Assembly (NCBI RefSeq): GCF_051020955.1
Contig: NW_027476348.1
Coordinates: 1 to 64,000, forward strand
Source: Megalopta genalis
Taxonomy: Eukaryota > Arthropoda > Insecta > Hymenoptera > Halictidae
Length of the DNA stretch: 64,000 nucleotides
Direction of reading: 5' to 3'
Of this stretch, positions 15,606-26,534 are shown one piece after another; the stretch's first letter is position 1; the number at the start of each line of letters is the position of its first letter. The position numbers were made by a program, and so were the translations under genes. Under the pieces are notes generated by a model. That model had not been told where the DNA came from and searched no databases. It saw only the letters and a list, made by a program, of their open reading frames with translations.

Positions 15606-18000
15606 AACAGCATGCGAAACAAACGAGTTAGCTTCAAATCCTTGCGAAACACATGTTTTAGCTTCAAATCAATGCGAAGTAGAAGGCTTATCTTCGAATC
15701 CATGCGAAACAAATGGTTTAGCTTCAAATACTTGTGATATACATGATTTAGATACAACTGCATGCGAAAAAAACGAGTTAGCTTCAAAACCAAGCGAAAC
15801 ACATGATTTAGCCTCAAATCAATGCGAAGTAGAAGGCTTAGCTTCGAATAAATGCGAAACAAATGGTTTAGCTTCAAATACTTGTGATATATATGATTTA
15901 GCTTCAACAGCATGCGATAAAAACGAGTTAGCTTCAAATCCATGCGAAACACATGATTTAGCTTCAAATCAATGCGAAGTAGGAGGCTTATCTTCGATCC
16001 CATCCGATACAAATAGTTTAGCTTCAAATACTTGTGATATACATGATTTAGCTTTAACAGCACGCGAAACAAACGAGTTAGCTTCAAATCCATGCGAAAC
16101 ACATGATTTAGCATCAAATCAATGCTAAGTAGAAGGCTGATCTTCGAATCCATGCGTAACAAATGATTTAGCTTCAAATACTTGTGATATACATGATTTA
16201 GCTTCAACAGCATGCGAAACAAACGAGATAGATTCAAATCAATGCGAATTAGTAGGGTTATCTTGGAATCCATGCCAAACGTATGATATAGCTTCAAATA
16301 TTTGTGATATACATGTTTTAGCTTCAACAGCATGCGAAACAAACGAGTTAGCTTCAAATCCATGCGAAACACATGATTTAGCATCAAATCAATGCGAAGT
16401 GGAAGGCTTATCTTCGAATCCATGCGAAACGAATAGTTTAGCTTCAAATACTTGTGATATACATGATTCAGCTTCAACTGCATGCGAAACAAACGAGTTA
16501 GCTTCAAATCCATGCGAAACACATGATTTAGATTAAAATCAATGCGAAGTAGAAGGCTTATCTTCGAATCCATGCGAAACAAATGGTTTAGCTTCAAATA
16601 CTTGTGATATACATGATTTAGATACAACTGCATGCGAAAAAAACGAGTTAGCTTCAAAACCAAGCGAAACACATGATTTAGCCTCAAATCAATGCGAAGT
16701 AGATGGCTTAGCTTCGAATAAAAGCGAACCAAATGGTTTAGCTTCAAATACTTGTGATATGCATGATTTAGCTTCAACTACTAGCGAAAAAAACGAGTTA
16801 GCTTCAAATCCAAGCGAAACTCATGATTTAGCCTCAAATCAATGCGAATTAGAAGGGTTATCTTCGAATCCATGCGAAACAAATGATATAGCTTCAAATA
16901 CTTGTGATATACATGATTTAGCTTCAACAGCATGCGAAATAAACGAGTCAGATTCAAATCCATGCGAAGCACATGATTTAGCTTCAAATCAATGCGAAGT
17001 AGAAGGGTTATCTTCGTATCGATGCGAAACAAATGGTTTAGCTGCAAATACTTGTGATATACATGATTTAGCTACAACTGCATGCAAAAAAAACGAGTTA
17101 CCTTCAAAACCAAGCGAAACACATGATTTAGCCTCAAATCAATGCGAAGTAGAAGGCTTAGCTTCGAATAAATGCGAAACAAATGGTTTAGCTTCAAATA
17201 CTTGTGATATATATGATTTAGCTTCAACAGCATGCGATAAAAACGAGTTAGCTTCAAATCCATGCGAAACACATGATTTAGCTTCAAATCAATGCGAAGT
17301 AGGAGGCTTATCTTCGATCCCATCCGATACAAATAGTTTAGCTTCAAATACTTGTGATATACATGATTTAGCTTCAACAGCATGCGAAACAAACGAGTTA
17401 GCTTCAAATCCATGCGAAACATATGATTTAGCATCAAATCAATGCTAAGTAGAAGGCTGATCTTCGAATCCATGCGTAACAAATGGTTTAGCTTCAAATA
17501 CTTGTGATATACATGATTTAGCTACAACTGCATGCAAAAAAAACGAGTTACCTTCAAAACCAAGCGAAACACATGATTTAGCCTCAAATCAATGCGAAGT
17601 AGATGGCTTATCTTCGAATAAATGCGAAACAAATGGTTTAGATTCAAATACTTGTGATATACATGATTTAGCTTCAACAGCATGCGAAACAAACGAGTTA
17701 GCTTCAAATCCATGCGAAACACATGATTTAGCTTCAAATCAATGCGAAGTAGAAAGCTTAGCTTCAAAACCATGGGAATCAAATGGTTTAACTTCAAATA
17801 CTTGTGATATACATGATTTAGCTTCAACTGCATGCGAAACAAACGAGTTAGCTTATAATCCATGCGAAACACATGATTTAGCTTCAAATACTTGTGATAT
17901 ACATGATTTAGATTCAACTGCATGCGAAACAATCGAATTAGCTTCAAATCCAAGCGAAAATCATGATTTAGCATCAAGTCAACGTGAAGTTGATGGCTTA
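11712..18000. repeat. Zone 1b: more diverged 150-bp repeats without one dominant long period
   Basis: The A-E order continues, but no single long unit dominates. Fragments of the 450-bp block recur, for example around 14760-14960 and 16400-16580. They are mixed with units carrying TCTTCGATCCCATCCGATAC (near 12250, 15990 and 17310). Single-base deletions at about 11841, 13279, 14089 and 15589 shift the 30-bp register. Around 17880 a class B monomer is followed by a C/E hybrid (GATTTAGCTTCAAATACTTG), consistent with loss of 60 bp. No gene or unique insertion is seen. Confidence 0.75.
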
Positions 18001-18023
18001 GCTTCAAATCCATGCGAAACGAA

Positions 18024-18054
18024 TGATTTAGCTTCACATACTTGTGAATATAAG
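18024..18054 (+). repeat. 31-bp class E variant with GAATATAAGTG (first of about 15 copies)
   Basis: This monomer has CACATACTTGTGAATATAAG where class E normally has AAATACTTGTGATATACA, giving 31 bp. Related copies, some reading TTGGGAATATAAG, TTGAGAATATAAG, TTGAGAATATCAG or TTGAAAATATAAG, occur near 30493, 34667, 36468, 47152, 48053, 48352, 49704, 50755, 52107, 52858, 53158, 54059, 57362 and 60664. It is normally followed by a monomer with CTTCAAATGCAGGCGAAAC or a close relative. It is absent from the first 18 kb and marks a separate lineage of the array. The extra base shifts every reading frame. Confidence 0.8.
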
Positions 18055-18399
18055 TGATATAGCTTCAAATGCAGGCGAAACAAACGAGTTAGCTTCAAGT
18101 CCATGCGAAACACATGATTTAGCACCAAATCAATGCGAAGTAGAAGGTTGACCTTCGAATCCATGCGAAGCAAATGGTTTACCTTGATACACTTGTGATA
18201 TACATGATTTAGCTTCAACTACATACGAAACAAACAAGATAGCTTCAAATCCATGCGAAACAAAGGTTTCAGATTCAAATCAATGCGAAGTAGAAGACAG
18301 ATCTTCAAATCCATGCGAAACAAATGGTTTAGCTTCAAATACTTGTGATATATATGATTTAGCTACAACTGCATGCGAACCAAACGAGTTAGCTATAAA

Positions 18400-19320
18400 T
18401 CCATGCGAACCACATGATGTAGCCTCAAATCAATGCGAAGTAGAAGGCTTAGCTTCGAATAAATGCGAAACAAATGGTTTAGTTTCAAATACTTGTGATA
18501 TATATGATATAGCTTCAACAGCATGCGAAAAAAAAGAGATAGCATCAAATCCATGCGAAACACATGATTTAGCTTCAAATCAATGCGAAGTAGGAGGCTT
18601 AGCTTCGAATCCATGCTAAACAAATGGTTTAGCTTCAAATACTTGTGATTTACATGATTTAGCTACAACTGCATGCGAAAAAACGAGTTAGCTTCATAAC
18701 CAAGCGAAACACATGATTTAGCCTCAAATCAATGCGAAGTAGAAGGCTTAGCTTCGAATAAATGCGAAACAAATGGTTTAGCTTCAAATACTAGTGATAT
18801 ATATGATTTAGCTTCAACAGCATGCGAAACAAACGAGTTAGCTTCAAATCCATGCGAAACACATGATTTAGCTTCAAATCAATGCGAAGTAAGAGGCTTA
18901 TCTTCGATCCCATTCGATACAAATAGTTTAGCTTCAAATACTTGTGATATACATGATTTAGCTTCAACAGCATGCGAAACAAACGAGTTAGCTTCAAATC
19001 CATGCGAAACATATGATTTAGCATCAAATCAATGCTAAGTAGAAGGCTGATCTTCGAATCCATGCGTAACAAATGGTTTAGCTTCAAATATTTGTGATAT
19101 ACATGATTTAGCTTCAACAGCATGCGAAACAAACGAGTTAGCTTCAAATCCATGCGAAACACATGATTTAGATTAAAATCAATGCGAATTAGAAGGGTTG
19201 TCTTGGAATCCATGCGAAACGTATGATATAGCTTCAAATACTTGTGATATACATGATTTAGCTTCAACAGCATGTGAAAAAGACGAGTTAGCTTCAAATC
19301 CATGCGAAACACATGATTTA
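18400..19320. repeat. Block duplicated 4,289 bp downstream (about 22689-23609)
   Basis: This stretch matches about 22689-23609 closely. Shared private variants include GATATAGCTTCAACAGCATG followed by GAAAAAAAAGAGATAGC, the 29-bp monomer with six A residues before CGAGTTAGC near 18680 and 22971, AATACTAGTGATATATATG, and GCATGTGAAAAAGACGAG. The match ends near 19319, where this copy has GATTTAGCTTCAAATC and the other has GATTTAGATTAAAATC. Confidence 0.75.
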
Positions 19321-21300
19321 GCTTCAAATCAATGCGAAGTAGGAGGCTTATCTTCGATCCCAAGCGATACAAATGGTTTATCTTCAAATACTTGTGATAT
19401 ACATGATTTAGCTTCAACAGCATGCGAAACAAACGAGCTAGCTTCAAATCCATGCGAAACACATGATTTAGCATCAAATCAATGCGAAGTAGAAGGGTTA
19501 TCTTCGTATCCATGCGAAACAAATGGTTTAGCTTCAAATACTTGTGATACACTTGATTTAGCTTCAACAGCATGCGAAACAAACGAGTTATATTCAAATA
19601 CATGCGAAACACATGATTTAGCATCAAATCAATGCGAAGTAGAAGGCTTATCTTCGAATCCATGCGACACAAATGGTTTAGATTCAAATACTTGTGATAT
19701 ACATGATTTAGCTACAACTGCATGCGAAAAAAACGAGTTAGCTTCAAAACCAAGCGAAACACATGATTTATCCTCAAATCAATGCGAAGTAGAAGGCTTA
19801 GCTTCGAATAAATGCGAAACAAATGGTTCAGCTTCAAATACTTGTGATATATATGATTTAGCTTCAACAGCATGCGAAACAAACGAGTTAGCTTCAAATC
19901 CATGCGAAACACATGATTTAGCTTCAAATCAATGCGAAGTAGGAGGCTTATCTTCGACCCCATCCGATACAAATGGTTTAGCTTCAAATACTTGTGATAT
20001 ACATGATTTAGCTTCAACAGCATGCGAAACAAACGAGTTAGCTTCAAATCCATGCGAAACACATGATTTAGCTTCAAATCAATGCGAAGTAGGAGGCTTA
20101 TCTTCGATCCCAAGCGATACAAATGGTTTAGCTTCAAATACTTGTGATATACATGATTTAGCTTCAACAGCTTGCGAAACAAACGAGCTAGCTTCAAATC
20201 CATGCGAAACACATGATTTAGCTTCAAATCAATGCGAAGTAGGAGGCTTATCTTCGATCCCAAGCGATACAAATGGTTTATCTTCAAATACTTGTGATAT
20301 ACATGATTTAGCTTCAACAGCATGCGAAACAAACGAGCTAGCTTCAAATCCATGCGAAACACATGATTTAGCATCAAACCAATGCGAAGTAGAAGGGTTA
20401 TCTTCGTATCCATGCGAAACAAATGGTTTAGCTTCAAATACTTGTGATACACTTGATTTAGCTTCAACAGCATGCGAAACAAACGAGTTATATTCAAATA
20501 CATGCGAAACACATGATTTAGCATCAAATCAATGCGAAGTAGAAGGCTTATCTTCGAATCCATGCGACACAAATGGTTTAGATTCAAATACTTGTGATAT
20601 ACATGATTTAGCTACAACTGCATGCGAAAAAAACGAGTTAGCTTCAAAACCAAGCGAAACACATGATTTATCCTCAAATCAATGCGAAGTAGAAGGCTTA
20701 GCTTCGAATAAATGCGAAACAAATGGTTCAGCTTCAAATACTTGTGATATATATGATTTAGCTTCAACAGCATGCGAAACAAACGAGTTAGCTTCAAATC
20801 CATGCGAAACACATGATTTAGCTTCAAATCAATGCGAAGTAGGAGGCTTATCTTCGACCCCATCCGATACAAATGGTTTAGCTTCAAATACTTGTGATAT
20901 ACATGATTTAGCTTCAACAGCATGCGAAACAAACGAGTTAGCTTCAAATCCATGCGAAACACATGATTTAGCTTCAAATCAATGCGAAGTAGGAGGCTTA
21001 TCTTCGATCCCAAGCGATACAAATGGTTTAGCTTCAAATACTTGTGATATACATGATTTAGCTTCAACAGCTTGCGAAACAAACGAGCTAGCTTCAAATC
21101 CATGCGAAACACATGATTTAGCTTCAAATCAATGCGAAGTAGGAGGCTTATCTTCGATCCCAAGCGATACAAATGGTTTATCTTCAAATACTTGTGATAT
21201 ACATGATTTAGCTTCAACAGCATGCGAAACAAACGAGCTAGCTTCAAATCCATGCGAAACACATGATTTAGCATCAAATCAATGCGAAGTAGGAGGCTGA
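19198..21300 (+). CDS. Candidate 700-residue decapeptide-repeat open frame (coding status unproven)
   Basis: This is the longest + strand open frame. It holds about 70 tandem decapeptides that follow monomer classes: LASTACETNE (A), LASNPCETHD (B), LASNQCEVEG or LASNQCEVGG (C), LSSIPSDTNG or LSSNPCDTNG (D) and LASNTCDIHD (E). The product would be acidic, rich in Ser, Asn, Leu and Glu, nearly free of Lys and Arg, with a Cys in most decapeptides. I see no signal peptide, membrane segment or known domain. The only start available is a TTG at 19198, directly after a TAA in class C near 19174. The frame closes at the GGC-TGA of a class C/D junction at 21298. Both boundaries are common array variants rather than unique gene ends. 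The 900-bp duplication inside it explains its length. It could be a remnant of a repeat-coding exon or a chance product of a 3n-length repeat. Confidence 0.2.
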   Translation: MSWNPCETYDIASNTCDIHDLASTACEKDELASNPCETHDLASNQCEVGGLSSIPSDTNGLSSNTCDIHDLASTACETNELASNPCETHDLASNQCEVEGLSSYPCETNGLASNTCDTLDLASTACETNELYSNTCETHDLASNQCEVEGLSSNPCDTNGLDSNTCDIHDLATTACEKNELASKPSETHDLSSNQCEVEGLASNKCETNGSASNTCDIYDLASTACETNELASNPCETHDLASNQCEVGGLSSTPSDTNGLASNTCDIHDLASTACETNELASNPCETHDLASNQCEVGGLSSIPSDTNGLASNTCDIHDLASTACETNELASNPCETHDLASNQCEVGGLSSIPSDTNGLSSNTCDIHDLASTACETNELASNPCETHDLASNQCEVEGLSSYPCETNGLASNTCDTLDLASTACETNELYSNTCETHDLASNQCEVEGLSSNPCDTNGLDSNTCDIHDLATTACEKNELASKPSETHDLSSNQCEVEGLASNKCETNGSASNTCDIYDLASTACETNELASNPCETHDLASNQCEVGGLSSTPSDTNGLASNTCDIHDLASTACETNELASNPCETHDLASNQCEVGGLSSIPSDTNGLASNTCDIHDLASTACETNELASNPCETHDLASNQCEVGGLSSIPSDTNGLSSNTCDIHDLASTACETNELASNPCETHDLASNQCEVGG
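19290..21280. repeat. 900-bp higher-order repeat, about 2.2 tandem copies
   Basis: Positions 19321 to about 20380 match 20221 to about 21280 at an exact 900-bp offset (30 monomers, six 150-bp units). Shared private variants include CGATCCCAAGCGATAC, AACGAGCTAGC, CTTGTGATACACTTGATTTAG, GAGTTATATTCAAATACATG and GGTTCAGCTTC. One difference noticed is AAATCAATG at 19477 against AAACCAATG at 20377. The pair carries no + frame stop, and this is what produces the longest + strand open frame of the window. Confidence 0.85.
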
Positions 21301-23146
21301 CCTTCGAATCCATGCGAAGCAAATGGTTTAGCTTCAAAATACTTGTGATATACATGATTTAGCTTCAACAGCATGCGAAACAAATGTGTTATATTCAAAT
21401 GCAAGCGAAACACATGATTTATCTTCAAATCAATGCGAAGTAGAAAGGTTAGCCTCAAAACCAAGGGAATCAAATGGTTTTGCTTCAAATACTTGTGATA
21501 TGCATGATTTAGCTTCATCTACTAGCGAAAAAAACGAGTTATCTTCGAATCCATGCGAAACAAATGGATTAGATTCATATACTTGTGATATACATGATTT
21601 AGCTTCAACAGCATGCGAAATAAACGAGTTAGATTCAAATCCATGCGAAACACATGATTTAGCTTCAAATCAATGCGAAGTAGAAGGATTATCTTCGTAT
21701 CCATGCGAAACAAATGATTTAGCTGCAAATACTTGTGATATACGTGATTTAGCTTCAACTGCATGCGAAATAAACGAGTTAGATTCAAATCCATGCGAAA
21801 CACATGACTTAGCTTCAAATCAATGCGAAGTAGAAGGCTTATCTTCGAATCCATGCGAAACAAATGGTTTAGCTTCAAATACTTGTGATATACATGATTT
21901 AGCTTCAACTGCATGCGAAACAAACGAGTTAGCTTAAAATCCATGCGGAACAGATGATTTAGCTTCAAATCAATGCGAAGTAGAAGGCTGATCTTCGAAT
22001 CCATGCGAAGCAAATGGTTTAGCTTCAAATACTTGTGATACACTTGATTTAGCTTCAACTGCTCGCGAATCAAACAAGTTAGTTTCAAATAAATGCGAAC
22101 ACATGATTTAGCTTCAAATCAATGCGAAGTAGGAGGCTTATCTTCGATTCCATGCGATACAAATGGTTTAGCTTCAAATACATGTGATGTACATGATTTA
22201 GCTACAACAGCATGCGAAACAAACGAGTTAGCTTCAAATCCATGCGAAACACATGATTTAGATTAAAATCAATGCGAAGTAGAAGGCTTATCTTCGAATC
22301 CATGCGAAACAAATGGTTTAGCTTCAAATACTTGTGATATACATGATTTAGCTTCAACTGCATGCGAAACAAACGAGTTAGCTTATAATCCATGCGAAAC
22401 ACATGATATAGCTTCAAATCAATGCGAAGTAGAAGGGTTATCTTCGTATCCATGCGAAACAAATGGTTTAGCTTCAAATACTTGTGATACATTTGATTTA
22501 GCTTCAACAGCATGCGAAACAAACGAGTTATCTTCAAATACATGCGAAACACATGATTTAGCTTTAAATCAATGCGAAGTAGAAGGCTGATCTTCGAATC
22601 CACGAGAAACAAATGGTTTTGCTTCAAATACTTGTGATATACATGATTTAGCTTCAACTGCATGCGAAACAAACGAGTTAGCTTCAAATCCATGCGAACC
22701 ACATGATGTAGCCTCAAATCAATGCGAAGTAGAAGGCTTAGCTTCGAATAAATGCGAAACAAATGGTTTAGTTTCAAATACTTGTGATATATATGATATA
22801 GCTTCAACAGCATGCGAAAAAAAAGAGATAGCATCAAATCCATGCGAAACACATGATTTAGCTTCAAATCAATGCGAAGTAGGAGGCTTAGCTTCGAATC
22901 CATGCTAAACAAATGGTTTAGCTTCAAATACTTGTGATATACATGATTTAGCTACAACTGCATGCGAAAAAACGAGTTAGCTTCATAACCAAGCGAAACA
23001 CATGATTTAGCCTCAAATCAATGCGAAGTAGAAGGCTTAGCTTCGAATAAATGCGAAACAAATGGTTTAGCTTCAAATACTAGTGATATATATGATTTAG
23101 CTTCAACAGCATGCGAAACAAACGAGTTAGCTTCAAATCCATGCGA
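20450..23146. repeat. Segment duplicated at an offset of 3,388-3,389 bp (copy at about 23840-26534)
   Basis: Matching runs include 21481 against 24869 and 22202 against 25590. Shared private variants include GCAAGCGAAACACATG, CCAAGGGAATCAAATGG, TTCATCTACTAGCG, ATTCATATACTTG, GCTCGCGAATCAAACAAG and CATGTGATGTACATG. The offset is 113 monomers minus 2 bp because the segment carries two 29-bp monomers (near 22099 and 22971). It is 3,389 bp upstream of 21337, where this copy alone has an extra A. The match stops near 23146/26534, where the second copy has a B/C hybrid monomer that lost 30 bp. Confidence 0.8.
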
Positions 23147-23839
23147 AACACATGATTTAGCTTCAAATCAATGCGAAGTAAGAGGCTTATCTTCGATCCC
23201 ATTCGATACAAATAGTTTAGCTTCAAATACTTGTGATATACATGATTTAGCTTCAACAGCATGCGAAACAAACGAGTTAGCTTCAAATCCATGCGAAACA
23301 TATGATTTAGCATCAAATCAATGCTAAGTAGAAGGCTGATCTTCGAATCCATGCGTAACAAATGGTTTAGCTTCAAATATTTGTGATATACATGATTTAG
23401 CTTCAACAGCATGCGAAACAAACGAGTTAGCTTCAAATCCATGCGAAACACATGATTTAGATTAAAATCAATGCGAATTAGAAGGGTTGTCTTGGAATCC
23501 ATGCGAAACGTATGATATAGCTTCAAATACTTGTGATATACATGATTTAGCTTCAACAGCATGTGAAAAAGACGAGTTAGCTTCAAATCCATGCGAAACA
23601 CATGATTTAGATTAAAATCAATGCGAAGTAGAAGGCTTATCTTCGAATCCATGCGAAACAAATGGTTTAGCTTCAAATACTTGTGATATACATGATTTAG
23701 CTTCAACTGCATGCGAAACAAACGAGTTAGCTTATAATCCATGCGAAACACATGGTTTAGCTTCACATTAATGCGAAGTAGAAGGGTTATCTTCGTATCC
23801 ATGCGAAACAAATGGTTTAGCTTCAAATTCTTGTGATAC

Positions 23840-26534
23840 ATTTGATTTAGCTTCAACAGCATGCGAAACAAACGAGTTATATTCAAATACATGCGAAACA
23901 CATGATTTAGCATCAAATCAATGCGAAGTAGAAGGCTTATCTTCGAATCCATGCGACACAAATGGTTTAGATTCAAATACTTGTGATATACATGATTTAG
24001 CTACAACTGCATGCGAAAAAAACGAGTTAGCTTCAAAACCAAGCGAAACACATGATTTATCCTCAAATCAATGCGAAGTAGAAGGCTTAGCTTCGAATAA
24101 ATGCGAAACAAATGGTTCAGCTTCAAATACTTGTGATATATATGATTTAGCATCAACAGCATGCGAAACAAACGAGTTAGCTTCAAATCCATGCGAAACA
24201 CATGATTTAGCTTCAAATCAATGCGAAGTAGGAGGCTTATCTTCGACCCCATCCGATACAAATGGTTTAGCTACAAATACTTGTGATATACATGATTTAG
24301 CTTCAACAGCATGCGAAACAAACGAGTTAGCTTCAAATCCATGCGAAACACATGATTTAGCTTCAAATCAATGCGAAGTAGGAGGCTTATCTTCGATCCC
24401 AAGCGATACAAATGGTTTAGCTTCAAATACTTGTGATATACATGATTTAGCTTCAACAGCTTGCGAAACAAACGAGCTAGCTTCAAATCCATGCGAAACA
24501 CATGATTTAGCTTCAAATCAATGCGAAGTAGGAGGCTTATCTTCGATCCCAAGCGATACAAATGGTTTATCTTCAAATACTTGTGATATACATGATTTAG
24601 CTTCAACAGCATGCGAAACAAACGAGATAGCTTCAAATCCATGCGAAACACATGATTTAGCATCAAATCAATGCGAAGTAGGAGGCTGATCTTCGAATCC
24701 ATGCGAAGCAAATGGTTTAGCTTCAAATACTTGTGATATACATGATTTAGCTTCAACAGCATGCGAAACAAATGTGTTATATTCAAATGCAAGCGAAACA
24801 CATGATTTATCTTCAAATCAATGCGAAGTAGAAAGGTTAGCCTCAAAACCAAGGGAATCAAATGGTTTTGCTTCAAATACTTGTGATATGCATGATTTAG
24901 CTTCATCTACTAGCGAAAAAAACGAGTTATCTTCGAATCCATGCGAAACAAATGGATTAGATTCATATACTTGTGATATACATGATTTAGCTTCAACAGC
25001 ATGCGAAATAAACGAGTTAGATTCAAATCCATGCGAAACACATGATTTAGCTTCAAATCAATGCGAAGTAGAAGGATTATCTTCGTATCCATGCGAAACA
25101 AATGATTTAGCTGCAAATACTTGTGATATACGTGATTTAGCTTCAACTGCATGCGAAATAAACGAGTTAGATTCAAATCCATGCGAAACACATGACTTAG
25201 CTTCAAATCAATGCGAAGTAGAAGGCTTATCTTCGAATCCATGCGAAACAAATGGTTTAGCTTCAAATACTTGTGATATACATGATTTAGCATCAACTGC
25301 ATGCGAAACAAACGAGTTAGCTTAAAATCCATGCGGAACAGATGATTTAGCTTCAAATCAATGCGAAGTAGAAGGCTGATCTTCGAATCCATGCGAAGCA
25401 AATGGTTTAGCTTCAAATACTTGTGATACACTTGATTTAGCTTCAACTGCTCGCGAATCAAACAAGTTAGTTTCAAATAAATGCGAACACATGATTTAGC
25501 TTCAAATCAATGCGAAGTAGGAGGCTTATCTTCGATTCCATGCGATACAAATGGTTTAGCTTCAAATACATGTGATGTACATGATTTAGCTACAACAGCA
25601 TGCGAAACAAACGAGTTAGCTTCAAATCCATGCGAAACACATGATTTAGATTAAAATCAATGCGAAGTAGAAGGCTTATCTTCGAATCCATGCGAAACAA
25701 ATGGTTTAGCTTCAAATACTTGTGATATACATGATTTAGCTTCAACTGCATGCGAAACAAACGAGTTAGCTTATAATCCATGCGAAACACATGATATAGC
25801 TTCAAATCAATGCGAAGTAGAAGGGTTATCTTCGTATCCATGCGAAACAAATGGTTTAGCTTCAAATACTTGTGATACATTTGATTTAGCTTCAACAGCA
25901 TGCGAAACAAACGAGTTATCTTCAAATACATGCGAAACACATGATTTAGCTTTAAATCAATGCGAAGTAGAAGGCTGATCTTCGAATCCACGAGAAACAA
26001 ATGGTTTTGCTTCAAATACTTGTGATATACATGATTTAGCTTCAACTGCATGCGAAACAAACGAGTTAGCTTCAAATCCATGCGAACCACATGATGTAGC
26101 CTCAAATCAATGCGAAGTAGAAGGCTTAGCTTCGAATAAATGCGAAACAAATGGTTTAGTTTCAAATACTTGTGATATATATGATATAGCTTCAACAGCA
26201 TGCGAAAAAAAAGAGATAGCATCAAATCCATGCGAAACACATGATTTAGCTTCAAATCAATGCGAAGTAGGAGGCTTAGCTTCGAATCCATGCTAAACAA
26301 ATGGTTTAGCTTCAAATACTTGTGATATACATGATTTAGCTACAACTGCATGCGAAAAAACGAGTTAGCTTCATAACCAAGCGAAACACATGATTTAGCC
26401 TCAAATCAATGCGAAGTAGAAGGCTTAGCTTCGAATAAATGCGAAACAAATGGTTTAGCTTCAAATACTAGTGATATATATGATTTAGCTTCAACAGCAT
26501 GCGAAACAAACGAGTTAGCTTCAAATCCATGCGA
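23840..26534. repeat. Second copy of the 3,388-bp-offset segment
   Basis: This copy matches 20450-23146 in order and in private variants, including its two 29-bp monomers near 25487 and 26360. A few point differences are visible: GATTTAGCATCAACAGC at 24145 against GCTTCAACAGC upstream, AACGAGATAGC near 24624 against AACGAGCTAGC upstream, and no extra A near 24726. It ends in a recombinant monomer near 26521-26540 that begins as class B and ends as class C (CCATGCGAAGTAGAAGG). Confidence 0.8.
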
